The position numbers and the translations under genes were made by a program. The notes under the pieces are model-generated. The model made no database searches, had not been told where the DNA came from, and worked only from the letters and a program-made list of their open reading frames with translations. From a virus: 43,574 bases of DNA. Where the stretch lies: positions 1 through 43,574 of the IMG/VR virus record IMGVR_UViG_3300037503_000007; one strand, 5' to 3'. Below are positions 8,199 to 14,450 of the stretch, one piece after another. Positions within the stretch are counted from its first letter, which is position 1. Every line of letters begins with the position of its first letter.

Positions 8199-8810
8199 AT
8201 GAACACGAAGCCGATCGACTACAGCAAGAAATCGAACGCCCGGCGCGCGGCCATTGCCGATCTGGGCCCGGACGCGAAGGAGGGGGTGGACTACCGCCTC
8301 GTGCCGACCACCGGCGGTCGGTGGACCTACGAAAAGATCGCCGCCGGCCGCGAGGAGCGGATCGAGACCCGGCGCCAGGATCGCCTGCAGCGGGTGCGCG
8401 CGCACCTTGACGAGTTCGCCGCGGGCGCCGGTGCCGGCATCGCCGACGACTCCGAGGTCCCGAAGTTCCTGAAGCAGGGCCGCCCGAAGGCGACGCCGCA
8501 GGTCGCGCCGATCGCCGGCATGGCCCCGCTCGGCGCCGGCAAGGCGAAGGGCGCGAAGGGTGCCGCCGCGAAGGGCAAGGCCCCCGCCAAGCAGGCGAAG
8601 CCGGCAAAGGCGAAGGCCGCGCCGGCCGGCGGCGAGACCAAGACGCAAGTCGTGATCCGGATGCTCAAGGCCCCCGGCGGCACGAGCCTCAAGGAAATCC
8701 GCGCAGCGACGGATTGGGGCTGCGACGTGCGCGCCCTGGCGGCGCGGCACGAGCTTGACTTAAAGGTCACGGGCAAGGGCCGCGAGACCCGCTACTCGGT
8801 GGCCGCGTGA
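8199..8810 (+). CDS. Histone-H1-like basic linker protein with C-terminal winged-helix (DUF3489-like)
   Basis: The 203-residue protein has three parts. Residues 1-85 form a globular region with a conserved-looking IDYSKKSNARRAAIADLG and GVDYRLVPTTGGRWTYE. Residues about 110-148 are a Lys/Ala/Pro low-complexity linker (KGAKGAAAKGKAPAKQAKPA) like the tail of histone H1. Residues about 150-203 resemble the DUF3489 winged-helix (KTQVVIRMLKAPGGTSLKEI, then DLKVTGKGRETRYSV). Architecture implies DNA binding, possibly compaction or transcription control. ATG 8199 has GAGG upstream. The gene is divergent from the late operon, so a role in late-gene control or DNA packaging is plausible but inferred. 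Confidence 0.8.
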   Translation: MNTKPIDYSKKSNARRAAIADLGPDAKEGVDYRLVPTTGGRWTYEKIAAGREERIETRRQDRLQRVRAHLDEFAAGAGAGIADDSEVPKFLKQGRPKATPQVAPIAGMAPLGAGKAKGAKGAAAKGKAPAKQAKPAKAKAAPAGGETKTQVVIRMLKAPGGTSLKEIRAATDWGCDVRALAARHELDLKVTGKGRETRYSVAA

Positions 8811-9034
8811 TGGTCCGGACCGTTCGCGAATTCAGCGCCGCGGGCCCGTGCCTCACGCTCGGGGAGTTGGTCCGGGAGACCCCGAGGTTCTACGTCATCA
8901 AGCCGCGGCCGAACGGCTACGGCGAAGAACCCGAGCGCCGGGTCGGCAAGCGCGGCGGGCTCGTCCACTGCGAACCGTGCCGGTGCTGCCTGGACCACCC
9001 CGAGACGCAATATCCGGACGGCTACCTGGACTAG
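8807..9034 (+). CDS. Small Cys-rich protein, possible zinc binder
   Basis: The 75-residue product overlaps the stop of the H1-like gene (GTGATG), so it is the second gene of that operon; GTG 8807 or ATG 8810 could start it. The C-terminal half carries His-Cys-x-x-Cys-x-Cys-Cys (HCEPCRCCLDHPE, about residues 53-65), which could hold a metal ion. No family is recognised. A strong terminator follows 17 bases after the stop. Confidence 0.7.
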   Translation: MMVRTVREFSAAGPCLTLGELVRETPRFYVIKPRPNGYGEEPERRVGKRGGLVHCEPCRCCLDHPETQYPDGYLD

Positions 9035-9051
9035 GGGCCGGGCCCGCCGAC

Positions 9052-9089
9052 AAAGCCGCCTCGGGGGCCCCCGGGGCGGCTTTCGTTTT
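9052..9089 (+). terminator. Rho-independent terminator of the 8199-9034 operon
   Basis: AAAGCCGCC (9052-9060) pairs with GGCGGCTTT (9075-9083) around a G/C-rich inner hairpin, followed by CGTTTT. This is a canonical intrinsic terminator on the plus strand. The convergent Mom-like gene ends at 9153, and the opposite strand also has a short T-run, so the structure may work in both directions. Confidence 0.85.
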
Positions 9090-9152
9090 GGAGCGTGAGG
9101 GTCGCCGCTGCCGCGCCGCTGTGCCGGGTGGACCCCGGCCATCGCCTGCTTC

Positions 9153-9860
9153 TCACGCGCGCTTCTCGCCCCGGTACATGCCCGCGCCCACCTCCGCAAT
9201 CTTGCCGAACGGCACGATCGGGACGGTGAGGCGCGCGCGCGCCTCGGGCTTGAGAAAGTAGATGTAGCGGAGCTGGTGCCCGGGGACGATCCGGGCGCCG
9301 ATGTCCAGGAACGGCTTGAGGGTCGCGGCGCCGCCGAGGGTCACGCCGTAGCGTCGGGCGACGTCGTGGCGCTTCGGGCCCGACGTGTCGGTGAGGACCA
9401 TGCGGGTGTCGCGGTAGCCGTCCGGGAACTCCACGATCTGCTCGTTGGCCTTGATCGCGGTGAGGACGAAGCCCGCCGCCCGGTAGATCGTTCCGTCCCC
9501 GCACTGCGTCGCGTCGGCGAACGAGATCACCCATTCGAGTTGAGGGTAGTGCTTCCGGAGAAGCCGGAACGCGACCGCCATGGCCCGGCTTTCGCTGTTG
9601 CGCGGCAGGCGGTCCGAGAACGCCATCCGGTTTAGCTCGATGAACCCGTGCCACGGGGTTCCGGCGACGAGGCCCTGAATCTTGCGCTTGTCGAGGGACG
9701 GGCCGAATTGCATGGCGCCCTCAAGCCGGCCGTCAAGGAACACCCCGAGGTGAACCTGGCTGTTCTGCACCACCCGGCCGCTGTAGTGGGTTGCCTTCAC
9801 CATGCGAACGGCGTCGGCCGCGGCGATCGGCGCCACCCGCAGGTCCTTAGCCGACGCCAT
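9153..9860 (-). CDS. Mom-like DNA modification protein (GNAT fold)
   Basis: The 235-residue protein resembles the Mom family, named for the phage Mu protein that modifies adenines and so blocks host restriction. Family-like blocks are visible: an early ATHYSGR (about residues 20-27), LGVFLDGRLEGAMQFG (about 37-52), the FIELNRMAFSDRLPRNSESR region (about 73-93), and WVISFADATQCGDGTIYRAA (about 110-130). I chose ATG 9860 because it gives MASAKDLRVAP at a position consistent with the ParB gene end (14-base overlap). The pairing with a ParB/Srx-type gene just upstream is common in phages. It differs from Mu Mom in length and in the C-terminal 50 residues. Catalytic activity is inferred from family only. 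Confidence 0.78.
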   Translation of the reverse strand: MASAKDLRVAPIAAADAVRMVKATHYSGRVVQNSQVHLGVFLDGRLEGAMQFGPSLDKRKIQGLVAGTPWHGFIELNRMAFSDRLPRNSESRAMAVAFRLLRKHYPQLEWVISFADATQCGDGTIYRAAGFVLTAIKANEQIVEFPDGYRDTRMVLTDTSGPKRHDVARRYGVTLGGAATLKPFLDIGARIVPGHQLRYIYFLKPEARARLTVPIVPFGKIAEVGAGMYRGEKRA

Positions 9861-10551
9861 GTTGCCCGTGCCCGGTGAGGAAGGTCTCGACGATCCGGGC
9901 AAGCGCGTTCCCGTTGCTGTTGTCGTTCGGACTGTCGGTGAACGGGCCCATGGCCTTCGCCACCTCGATCGCCGCCTTGACCTGCTCGGCTTGATCGTCG
10001 TGCAGGGCGAACGTCATCTTCTGGAACGGCTCCCGATCGCCGTCCGCCAAGTCGGGCATTTCGGTCACGTCGGCCGCGCCCATGATCGTCTTAAGCTCGT
10101 CGGCGCCGAAGGCCGTCATGGACAGGTCGAAACCCATGGACGTGAGGTCCGCGAGTTCGATCCGGAGAAGCTCGAAATCCCATCCGGCGTTAAGGGCCGA
10201 CTGGTTGTCCGCGAGGATGTAGGCTTTGCGCTGCGCCTCCGACCATCCCGTGCAATCGATCACGGGCACGTGGCCGTCCGGCAGTACGGCGCCCGCCGGT
10301 GTCCGGATCGAGCCGCCCGCGGAGTAGATCTCCGTCGCCGCGGCATGACGGCCGTGGCCGGCCACGATCCCGTCGGCGTCGGCCAGAATGGGGTTCGTCC
10401 ACCCGAACTCGGCGATCAAGCCGCGGAGTTGCGCCACCTGGTCGGCGGAATGGGTCCGGGCGTTCCCGGGCGTGGGCTTGAGCGCCGCGATCGGGCGGAG
10501 CTCCACGCGATAGGCGGCGACGTCGGCCGCCGCGGTGTCTTGGTCTTTCAA
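9847..10551 (-). CDS. ParB/Srx-like domain protein (phage ParB-type nuclease/adenylate fold)
   Basis: The 234-residue protein has a ParB/Srx N-terminal domain: LRPIAALKPTPGNARTHSAD (about residues 18-37), QLRGLIAEFGWTNPILADAD (about 42-62) and the GHGRHAA box (about 66-72). Such proteins occur next to terminase genes in many phages and are not chromosome-partition ParBs. Some are fused to, or work with, DNA methyltransferases. The C-terminal half ends in a conserved-looking NSNGNALARIVE segment. The start is TTG 10551, supported by GGAGGGGGGG about ten bases upstream. It is translationally coupled to the Mom-like gene. I do not link it to the ParA at 16517, whose likely partner is the RHH protein. 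Confidence 0.8.
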   Translation of the reverse strand: MKDQDTAAADVAAYRVELRPIAALKPTPGNARTHSADQVAQLRGLIAEFGWTNPILADADGIVAGHGRHAAATEIYSAGGSIRTPAGAVLPDGHVPVIDCTGWSEAQRKAYILADNQSALNAGWDFELLRIELADLTSMGFDLSMTAFGADELKTIMGAADVTEMPDLADGDREPFQKMTFALHDDQAEQVKAAIEVAKAMGPFTDSPNDNSNGNALARIVETFLTGHGQHGVG

Positions 10552-10560
10552 GCGGGTTGA

Positions 10561-10648
10561 CCCCCCCTCCGAATTTCGCGGTTTTGCACGTGGAGGGCCC
10601 CTACCGGGCCGGACCCCCCGCCTCTTTGAACTTTCGACCCCCCCCCCC
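10561..10648. repeat. Three homopolymer C/G tracts (7, 6 and 11)
   Basis: Between the HNH and ParB genes the plus strand has C runs of 7 (10561-10567), 6 (10614-10619) and 11 (10638-10648). On the coding strand these are G runs, and the G7 run forms part of the ribosome binding site of the ParB-type gene. Runs of this length are prone to slippage. Confidence 0.8.
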
Positions 10649-10683
10649 TCGCCCGCCGGGGCAAGAGGGAACGGAGGGCGAAT

Positions 10684-11076
10684 TCACGATCGACTCACGA
10701 TCGGTTCACACCGGAACGGAGCAGGATCGCGCCGCGGCGGTGCCGCGCCGAACTCGTTGGGGTTGAGGGGCCAGCCGTCGCGATCGACGCCGTAGGACCC
10801 TCGCCGCTCCTCACGCTGGATTTCCCCGTCGTGGCACGGCTTGCATGCCGACTCGTGGTTCTCGGGATCGATGAAGAGGGACCAGTCGCCCTTATGGGGA
10901 ATGCGGTGATTGACGACGTTGGCGGGCACCTCGTCGCCCCGTTCGAGACACCGTTCGCACAAGGGCTGGCGATCGAGTTGGGCTTCCCGGGCCCGAAGCC
11001 ATGGCGCCCGCTTGTACCAAAGCCGATAGGTCACCCGGTCCCGACGTCGCGCCTCGTAGTCGCGATCCGAGGGCAC
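10684..11076 (-). CDS. HNH endonuclease near the terminase genes
   Basis: The 130-residue protein is a compact HNH nuclease. It shows the zinc-binding and catalytic pattern: PLCERC (about residues 38-43), VVNHRIPHKGDW (about 54-65, catalytic His), PENHESACKPCHDG (about 70-83). HNH proteins of this size next to P27-type terminases assist cos-site nicking during packaging in several phages; homing activity is an alternative. The start is GTG 11076, with AGGA eight bases upstream. The C-terminal tail contains a WPLNPNEF segment seen in many small phage HNH proteins. It is the first gene of a leftward operon with the ParB- and Mom-like genes. Confidence 0.88.
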   Translation of the reverse strand: MPSDRDYEARRRDRVTYRLWYKRAPWLRAREAQLDRQPLCERCLERGDEVPANVVNHRIPHKGDWSLFIDPENHESACKPCHDGEIQREERRGSYGVDRDGWPLNPNEFGAAPPRRDPAPFRCEPIVSRS

Positions 11077-11159
11077 CGGCGTTATCCTGGGGCGTGGTGG
11101 GCCTAGGACGGGGCGTGGCGCCCTATCCTAGGCCCGGGGTGGTATGGAGGACCGCGGCC

Positions 11160-11513
11160 ATGTCGGCCGAGAAGTTGCTTTGCGTAGGCGGGCCCTATCG
11201 GGGCCGCTTGGTCGGGCTGGTGTGCGGGGCCCGGACGGTCCGGCTCACCTCGCCGGGGCCGGTCCGCATGGTCCCCGATGGCCCGCCGATCACGGCCGAT
11301 CGGAGCGAGCGCGTGACCTACACCCGACGCCAGATTTGCACGGAGCGCGGCGTGATCCGGTTCCTTGCCCCGGAGGGCGTGGGGGACCACGAGGCGCTCC
11401 TCGAGCTTGTGTGGCACTACCACCCGCCCGGGACGTCCATGCGGGCGAACCGGGCCGAACGGGCCCAGGCGGTTGCGGTCCCGGCAGGCGTCGCGCTAAG
11501 GCCTGCCGGATGA
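11160..11513 (+). CDS. Hypothetical protein, first of four overlapping small genes
   Basis: The 117-residue protein starts at ATG 11160 with GGAGG upstream. It opens MSAEKLLCVGGPYRGRLVGL and is beta-rich, with a conserved-looking YTRRQICTERGVIRFLAPEG segment in the middle. No family is recognised. Its stop overlaps the next start as ATGA. It is divergent from the HNH/ParB/Mom operon, with an 83-base promoter region between that contains two CCTAGG palindromes. Confidence 0.7.
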   Translation: MSAEKLLCVGGPYRGRLVGLVCGARTVRLTSPGPVRMVPDGPPITADRSERVTYTRRQICTERGVIRFLAPEGVGDHEALLELVWHYHPPGTSMRANRAERAQAVAVPAGVALRPAG

Positions 11514-11842
11514 ATTCGCCGCCCACCCCGCCCCGGTTGCCGGCCGGGATCGTCGAGGCAACGCCTAAGTCGCTCGGATGGCTGCGCCGGCCGGAACTCG
11601 ACCCGCCGAACCCCTTGGACCTACCGGGTGCCCCTTGCGTCTGGGAAAGGCCGGACGGGACCTTGCAGTACCTGCGGCCCGGCGAGACGGTGTTCCTGCG
11701 GCGGGGGCCATTGCCCGGGTTAACCGGCGATCGGCCACATACCGTCCTCTTTGACGATCTCGGGCCCGTCCCGATCGTCGACGTCTCGGTGACGGTGGAG
11801 AACAACCTCCGACCCAAGCCCGGGCCCGAGGCGGGCCTGTGA
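11510..11842 (+). CDS. Hypothetical proline-rich protein
   Basis: The 110-residue protein is coupled to its neighbours on both sides (ATGA at the start, GTGA at the stop). It is rich in Pro and Gly (LPGAPCVWERPDGTLQYLRP) with a central beta-like FLRRGPL segment and a C-terminal VDVSVTVENNLRP. No family is recognised; the high G/C at third positions supports coding. Confidence 0.65.
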   Translation: MNSPPTPPRLPAGIVEATPKSLGWLRRPELDPPNPLDLPGAPCVWERPDGTLQYLRPGETVFLRRGPLPGLTGDRPHTVLFDDLGPVPIVDVSVTVENNLRPKPGPEAGL

Positions 11843-12096
11843 AGGTCACCCGCCGATCCATGTTCTCGGGCAAGGTGCACGCGGCCGACTTGCCGGTGAC
11901 CCAAGAGCAGCTTGACCGCTTCGCTGCCGGCGAGAACGTCGGCATCGTGTTCCCGAACATACCGCCCGAGTGGCGCGAGTTCATTATGACGGGCACGACG
12001 CCCGCCGAATGGGCCAAGGAGTTCGGGAAGGCCCGGACCGGACAATACGACGGGCCCGAGATCGAGCCCGTCACGATCGTCGAGGTGCGAGCATGA
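11839..12096 (+). CDS. Hypothetical small protein
   Basis: This 85-residue protein starts at GTG 11839 and overlaps the previous stop by four bases. It contains a helical LPVTQEQLDRFAAGENVG segment and an aromatic PPEWREFIMTGTTPAEWAKE stretch; this pattern suggests a small folded helical domain. The first residues MKVTRRSMF are basic. Function unknown. Confidence 0.65.
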   Translation: MKVTRRSMFSGKVHAADLPVTQEQLDRFAAGENVGIVFPNIPPEWREFIMTGTTPAEWAKEFGKARTGQYDGPEIEPVTIVEVRA

Positions 12097-12302
12097 ACCG
12101 CCGCGGCTTCCTTCGCCTGCTTGGCCTCGCGCCGATCGGGGCGCCGGCCGCCTCGGCCGCGCCGGCCGCCTCGCCGGCGACGTCGCCGCCCGCGCCCGCC
12201 CCGTTGCCAGTGGTCGAGGTGGTGCGAAACGGACCCTTCGTCCAAGTGCGGGCGAAGCTGCCCCAGGGGGACCATGTGTGGACGGCCTGGATGGGGCGTT
12301 GA
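12093..12302 (+). CDS. Small exported protein with a twin-arginine signal peptide (A)
   Basis: The 69-residue product begins MNRRGFLRLLGLAPIGAP, a textbook twin-arginine (Tat) pattern: two arginines, then G-F-L-R, a hydrophobic stretch and an A-x-A cleavage region (ASAAPA, about residues 20-26). After a Pro/Ala-rich spacer the mature part is only about 30 residues, with VRNGPFVQVRAKLPQGDHVW. It overlaps the preceding gene (ATGA). A paralogous signal occurs in the gene at 12674..12913. Export of a phage protein by Tat is unusual; the mature part is not recognised. Confidence 0.7.
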   Translation: MNRRGFLRLLGLAPIGAPAASAAPAASPATSPPAPAPLPVVEVVRNGPFVQVRAKLPQGDHVWTAWMGR

Positions 12303-12331
12303 GCTTCGCCGCTAAGACCCGTCAAAAGTGA

Positions 12332-12357
12332 CGGGCCCGGGATCGCGCCCGGGCCCG
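12332..12357 (+). terminator. GC hairpin ending the 11160-12302 operon
   Basis: A 10-bp perfect stem (12332-12341 with 12348-12357) with a 6-base loop starts 30 bases after the last stop. An outer pairing of AGACCCG with CGGGTCT could extend it. No T-run follows, so it may be a weak or factor-assisted terminator. Confidence 0.45.
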
Positions 12358-12388
12358 CCAAGTCGGGTCTCTTCCAGGAGGAAGGCGA

Positions 12389-12464
12389 TGGTGCCGGCGC
12401 CATGGGATCGAACCTGGGACCGCCCGCTTACGATGCGGGTGCTCTACCGCTGAGCTACGTCGGC
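12389..12464 (-). tRNA. tRNA-Thr, anticodon CGU
   Basis: Read on the minus strand, 76 bases fold as a tRNA: acceptor GCCGACG/CGCCGGC, D-stem GCTC/GAGC with loop AGCGGTA, anticodon stem CCCGC/GCGGG with loop ATCGTAA (anticodon CGT in DNA), T-loop TTCGATC, discriminator A and an encoded CCA. It would read ACG threonine codons, which are common in this genome. Two defects are visible: an A-C mismatch at position 5-68 and an extra base that bulges from the T-stem (CCAGG against CCATGG). It may be functional or a decaying copy. Confidence 0.8.
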
Positions 12465-12673
12465 AAGGGGGGTGGACGCGCGCCCCGGTGCAGGTCTCGA
12501 ACTCTGCACTACGCCGGTCCTCCGGGGGTTCGCGCTTCGCTCCCCAAGAGCCATTCCCGTCCGGCTTTGCCAAGGTTGCCCTTGACTTTCAGCGTCTCCC
12601 GTCTGGCTCCATTTCCGCCAACCGGGGGCGCGTCCAACTAAACTCTTGTATTCACTAGCAAACGTACTGTGGT

Positions 12674-12913
12674 TTACTTCCGGGAAGGGCCATTATCGGA
12701 AGCAAAGAGCGGGTCTGCTCCGACCGTGATCTTGGCCGCGGTGATTGCATTCGCCGCCATGGTCGCGGCGTCGATCGTGCCGGCCACGATGGCGCTCCCG
12801 GGGATCGTCACGAAGCCGCGCGCCGGGCCCGCCGCAAGGGCCCGGAGGACCGGCGCGGCCTTGACGGTTACGGGGACGGCCGCAAGGAAGCCAAGAAAGC
12901 CGCGCCGGTTCAT
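12674..12913 (-). CDS. Small exported protein with a twin-arginine signal peptide (B)
   Basis: The 79-residue product starts MNRRGFLGFLAAVPVTVKA, with the same twin-arginine start as the gene at 12093. The signals resemble each other at DNA level (ATGAACCG-CGCGGCTT). The mature part contains GSAIVAGTIDAATMAANAI, which resembles the alanine-rich repeats in the phage's large fibre protein (AAGAVTTAALAAGAVTA). It overlaps the upstream gene (ATGA), which itself encodes a Sec-type secreted protein. Function unknown; a lysogenic-conversion or cell-surface role is one possibility. Confidence 0.65.
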   Translation of the reverse strand: MNRRGFLGFLAAVPVTVKAAPVLRALAAGPARGFVTIPGSAIVAGTIDAATMAANAITAAKITVGADPLFASDNGPSRK

Positions 12914-13167
12914 GGCCGGTCCACCACGACGTAGCTCGGGCGATCGTCCGGCGGGAACACGAGGCGGTAGTGGAGTCGACCGTCGCACGTCACCCGGAAC
13001 ACCCGCCCGATCGGCGCCGTCCCGTCGTCGCGGGTCGCGGTCACATGCCCGCAGGCAAAGCCGTTGCGGCGGATGATGGCCTCGGTCGAAAAGTAGTCCG
13101 GCGCCGGCGGCGCCGCCCGGGCGCCGGTGGCGAGCATCAAGACGGCGGCTGCGGCGGTCGCGCTCAT
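12910..13167 (-). CDS. Small secreted protein, Sec signal peptide
   Basis: The 85-residue protein has an N-terminal hydrophobic segment ending in an A-x-A site (MSATAAAAVLMLATGARA, cleavage after about residue 18). The mature part has two cysteines (FACGHV and RVTCDG) spaced so that a disulfide could form in the periplasm, and a beta-rich HYRLVFPPDD region. No family is recognised. It is coupled to the downstream twin-arginine protein, so the pair forms an exported-protein cassette. Confidence 0.68.
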   Translation of the reverse strand: MSATAAAAVLMLATGARAAPPAPDYFSTEAIIRRNGFACGHVTATRDDGTAPIGRVFRVTCDGRLHYRLVFPPDDRPSYVVVDRP

Positions 13168-13209
13168 GGTCCGAGGCTTAGCGAAGCCCGCCGGGTCGCG
13201 GCAAGCCCG

Positions 13210-13374
13210 CTATAGCTCGGGAACGTAGGTCGACACGGGCGCCGGCCGGCGGTGCCGCGGCGTCTGCCGGGCGAGCGCCGCGGGCAGCGTCAGGGTCGCG
13301 CACCACATGGTCACCCAGGACCGGAATAGGACGTCGCCGTAGCGCGCCAAGGTCGCTAACTGCTCCGGACTCAA
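13210..13374 (-). CDS. Small protein, 54 residues, TTG start
   Basis: A short frame begins at TTG 13374 with AGGAGG six bases upstream and ends at TAG 13210. It has strong G/C preference at third positions, unlike the competing frame that begins at ATG 13420. The product opens LSPEQLATLARYGDVLF and has a moderately hydrophobic centre (VTMWCATLTLPAALA), possibly a membrane-associated helix, followed by a basic tail. Function unknown. Confidence 0.55.
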   Translation of the reverse strand: MSPEQLATLARYGDVLFRSWVTMWCATLTLPAALARQTPRHRRPAPVSTYVPEL

Positions 13375-13416
13375 GGGGCGCCTCCTGCTGCATCCGATGG
13401 CGGGAAAAGGTGATCG

Positions 13417-13590
13417 TCATGCCGGCATCGGCACGACGTTGAGGAGGGCGCTACGCCGGGCCCGCAGCTCGCGGAACCGGGCCCGGACGTCGCCGACGTG
13501 CGGGACGCCGGCGACGAGCTCGCGGATCGCCCGGTTGAGCGCGGCCACCTCCCGGACGGAGTCCGGGAGGTCGCGCGTGGCGTCGGTCAC
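13417..13590 (-). CDS. Small helical protein, 57 residues
   Basis: Starts at GTG 13590, overlapping the stop of the upstream gene (GTGA), and ends at TGA 13417. The product is highly helical and charged (VREVAALNRAIRELVAG, then VRARFRELRARRSALLNV), as expected of a small coiled-coil or DNA-associated protein. Function unknown. Coupling to 13587..13973 supports the short frame. Confidence 0.62.
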   Translation of the reverse strand: MTDATRDLPDSVREVAALNRAIRELVAGVPHVGDVRARFRELRARRSALLNVVPMPA

Positions 13591-13973
13591 CACCGCGGCC
13601 GGAACCGCTCGTGACGATCGAGCATCGCGGCGCGATCGAGGCGGCGCCGAAGGTCCTTGACGTCGACCGCCATGCTGGCGAGGCGCCGTTCGATCCCCTT
13701 CACGCGGCCGGTGAGCGGCTCCTCGAACACGGCCGTCGTGATTGCGCCCGAGGCGATGACGAGTTCGCTCACCAGGAGGTCGCCGATGTTGAAGGTGACG
13801 GGCCGCGGCGGTGCGAGCTTGTCCCGGACCTTCCGGAGCACCTGGTCGACGTCGTCGCCGGCGAAGCGCGCGCCGGTGTCGTCGCTGACCAGGAAGCCGC
13901 CCTCCGGCAGCGGGTGGATGACGAGGGGGCTTTTCTCCCCCCAAGGGCGCGCCTTCTGACCGACCTGGGCCAT
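13587..13973 (-). CDS. Hypothetical protein with C-terminal coiled coil
   Basis: The 128-residue protein starts at ATG 13973 with GAGG five bases upstream. Residues 15-60 contain PLVIHPLPEGGFLVSDD and DDVDQVLRKVRDKLAPPRP, a small alpha/beta domain. Residues 85-120 form a charged helix (GRVKGIERRLASMAVDVKDL). No family recognised. It lies in a leftward run of small genes behind the recombinase. Confidence 0.7.
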   Translation of the reverse strand: MAQVGQKARPWGEKSPLVIHPLPEGGFLVSDDTGARFAGDDVDQVLRKVRDKLAPPRPVTFNIGDLLVSELVIASGAITTAVFEEPLTGRVKGIERRLASMAVDVKDLRRRLDRAAMLDRHERFRPRW

Positions 13974-14045
13974 GAAACCTCTATGTGTTCGTTGCAGGGC
14001 TCGCGATCGGCCGCCATGCAGCCGACGCTAGGTCTCGGGATCCGC

Positions 14046-14101
14046 GGATCCACGAGCCATTCACGGGGCGCACGTCGGCCAGCTCCTCGAGGAGCCGATC
14101 G
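14046..14101 (-). repeat. Dispersed 56-bp element, copy 1
   Basis: Read on the minus strand this 56-bp segment (CGATCGGC at one end, GTGGATCC at the other) matches the plus strand at 37788-37843 at 46 of 56 positions without gaps. It sits in the gap between the genes at 13973 and 14134. It contains the palindromes CCTCGAGG and, partly outside, GGATCCGCGGATCC. Confidence 0.7.
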
Positions 14102-14133
14102 CGCCGGCGCCGCCGGCGCCCGACGTCGCGAAG

Positions 14134-14439
14134 CTATGCGCGGCGCACAGGGGCCGGGATGACGAGGGCGTAGGCTGCGGGCGGCGTTGGCGGCCACGCC
14201 GGCATCGGGTCGCGAAGGATCACCACGACGTCGCCGTTCGGGCGCTCGTGCATCTCGGGTGCGACCGTGCTCGGGTGCCGGCGATCGTCCACGATCACGT
14301 GGCCGCGGCCACGGCGGCGAAGCCAGCAGTCCCAGGCCCGCACGGCCGTTTCGAGGGCGCCGAGGACCGCGAGGGCGATCACGGCCACGATGATCGCGGC
14401 CTCGGTCGGATGGCCGTCGAAAAAGGCGAGCACGTCCAC
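14134..14439 (-). CDS. Small single-pass membrane protein
   Basis: The 101-residue product starts at GTG 14439; GAGG lies just upstream, right after the stop of the XF1762-type gene at 14451. It has one clear transmembrane helix near residues 13-32 (AAIIVAVIALAVLGALETAV) followed by a basic WLRRRGRGH, which places the C-terminal 60 residues in the cytoplasm. That part includes VIVDDRRHPSTVAPEMHERP and a proline-rich tail. Function unknown. Confidence 0.68.
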   Translation of the reverse strand: MDVLAFFDGHPTEAAIIVAVIALAVLGALETAVRAWDCWLRRRGRGHVIVDDRRHPSTVAPEMHERPNGDVVVILRDPMPAWPPTPPAAYALVIPAPVRRA

Positions 14440-14450
14440 GTGGTCGATCC

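Larger units (their letters stand above)
12303..12673. other. Non-coding stretch holding a hairpin and a tRNA
   Basis: These 371 bases contain a GC hairpin (12332-12357), the tRNA-Thr (12389-12464), a further self-complementary GTGCAG...CTGCAC element near 12490-12512, and an unusually A/T-rich segment (about 12635-12675) that could carry the promoter for the leftward tRNA. No protein-coding frame is convincing here. Confidence 0.6.

Noticed and set aside
9847-10551. ParB partner of the ParA at 16517
   Set aside because: It belongs to the ParB/Srx-type proteins found next to phage terminase/modification genes, and an RHH protein directly follows parA.
12476-12560. Second tRNA-like element on the minus strand with a TTCGAGA T-loop-like sequence
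   Set aside because: A hairpin GTGCAG/CTGCAC and a tRNA-like loop are visible, but no acceptor, D-arm and anticodon arm combine at normal distances. It may be a decayed tRNA, but cannot be supported.
13178-13420. Minus-strand ORF starting at ATG 13420
   Set aside because: It overlaps the previous stop as ATGA, but its third-position G/C is lower and its product is Arg/Ala/Pro-rich compared with the frame at 13210..13374, which also has a better ribosome binding site.
13974-14133. Short minus-strand ORF inside the gap
   Set aside because: It begins in frame after a TAG and has only internal GTG codons without a ribosome binding site. I treat the region as holding the dispersed 56-bp element.
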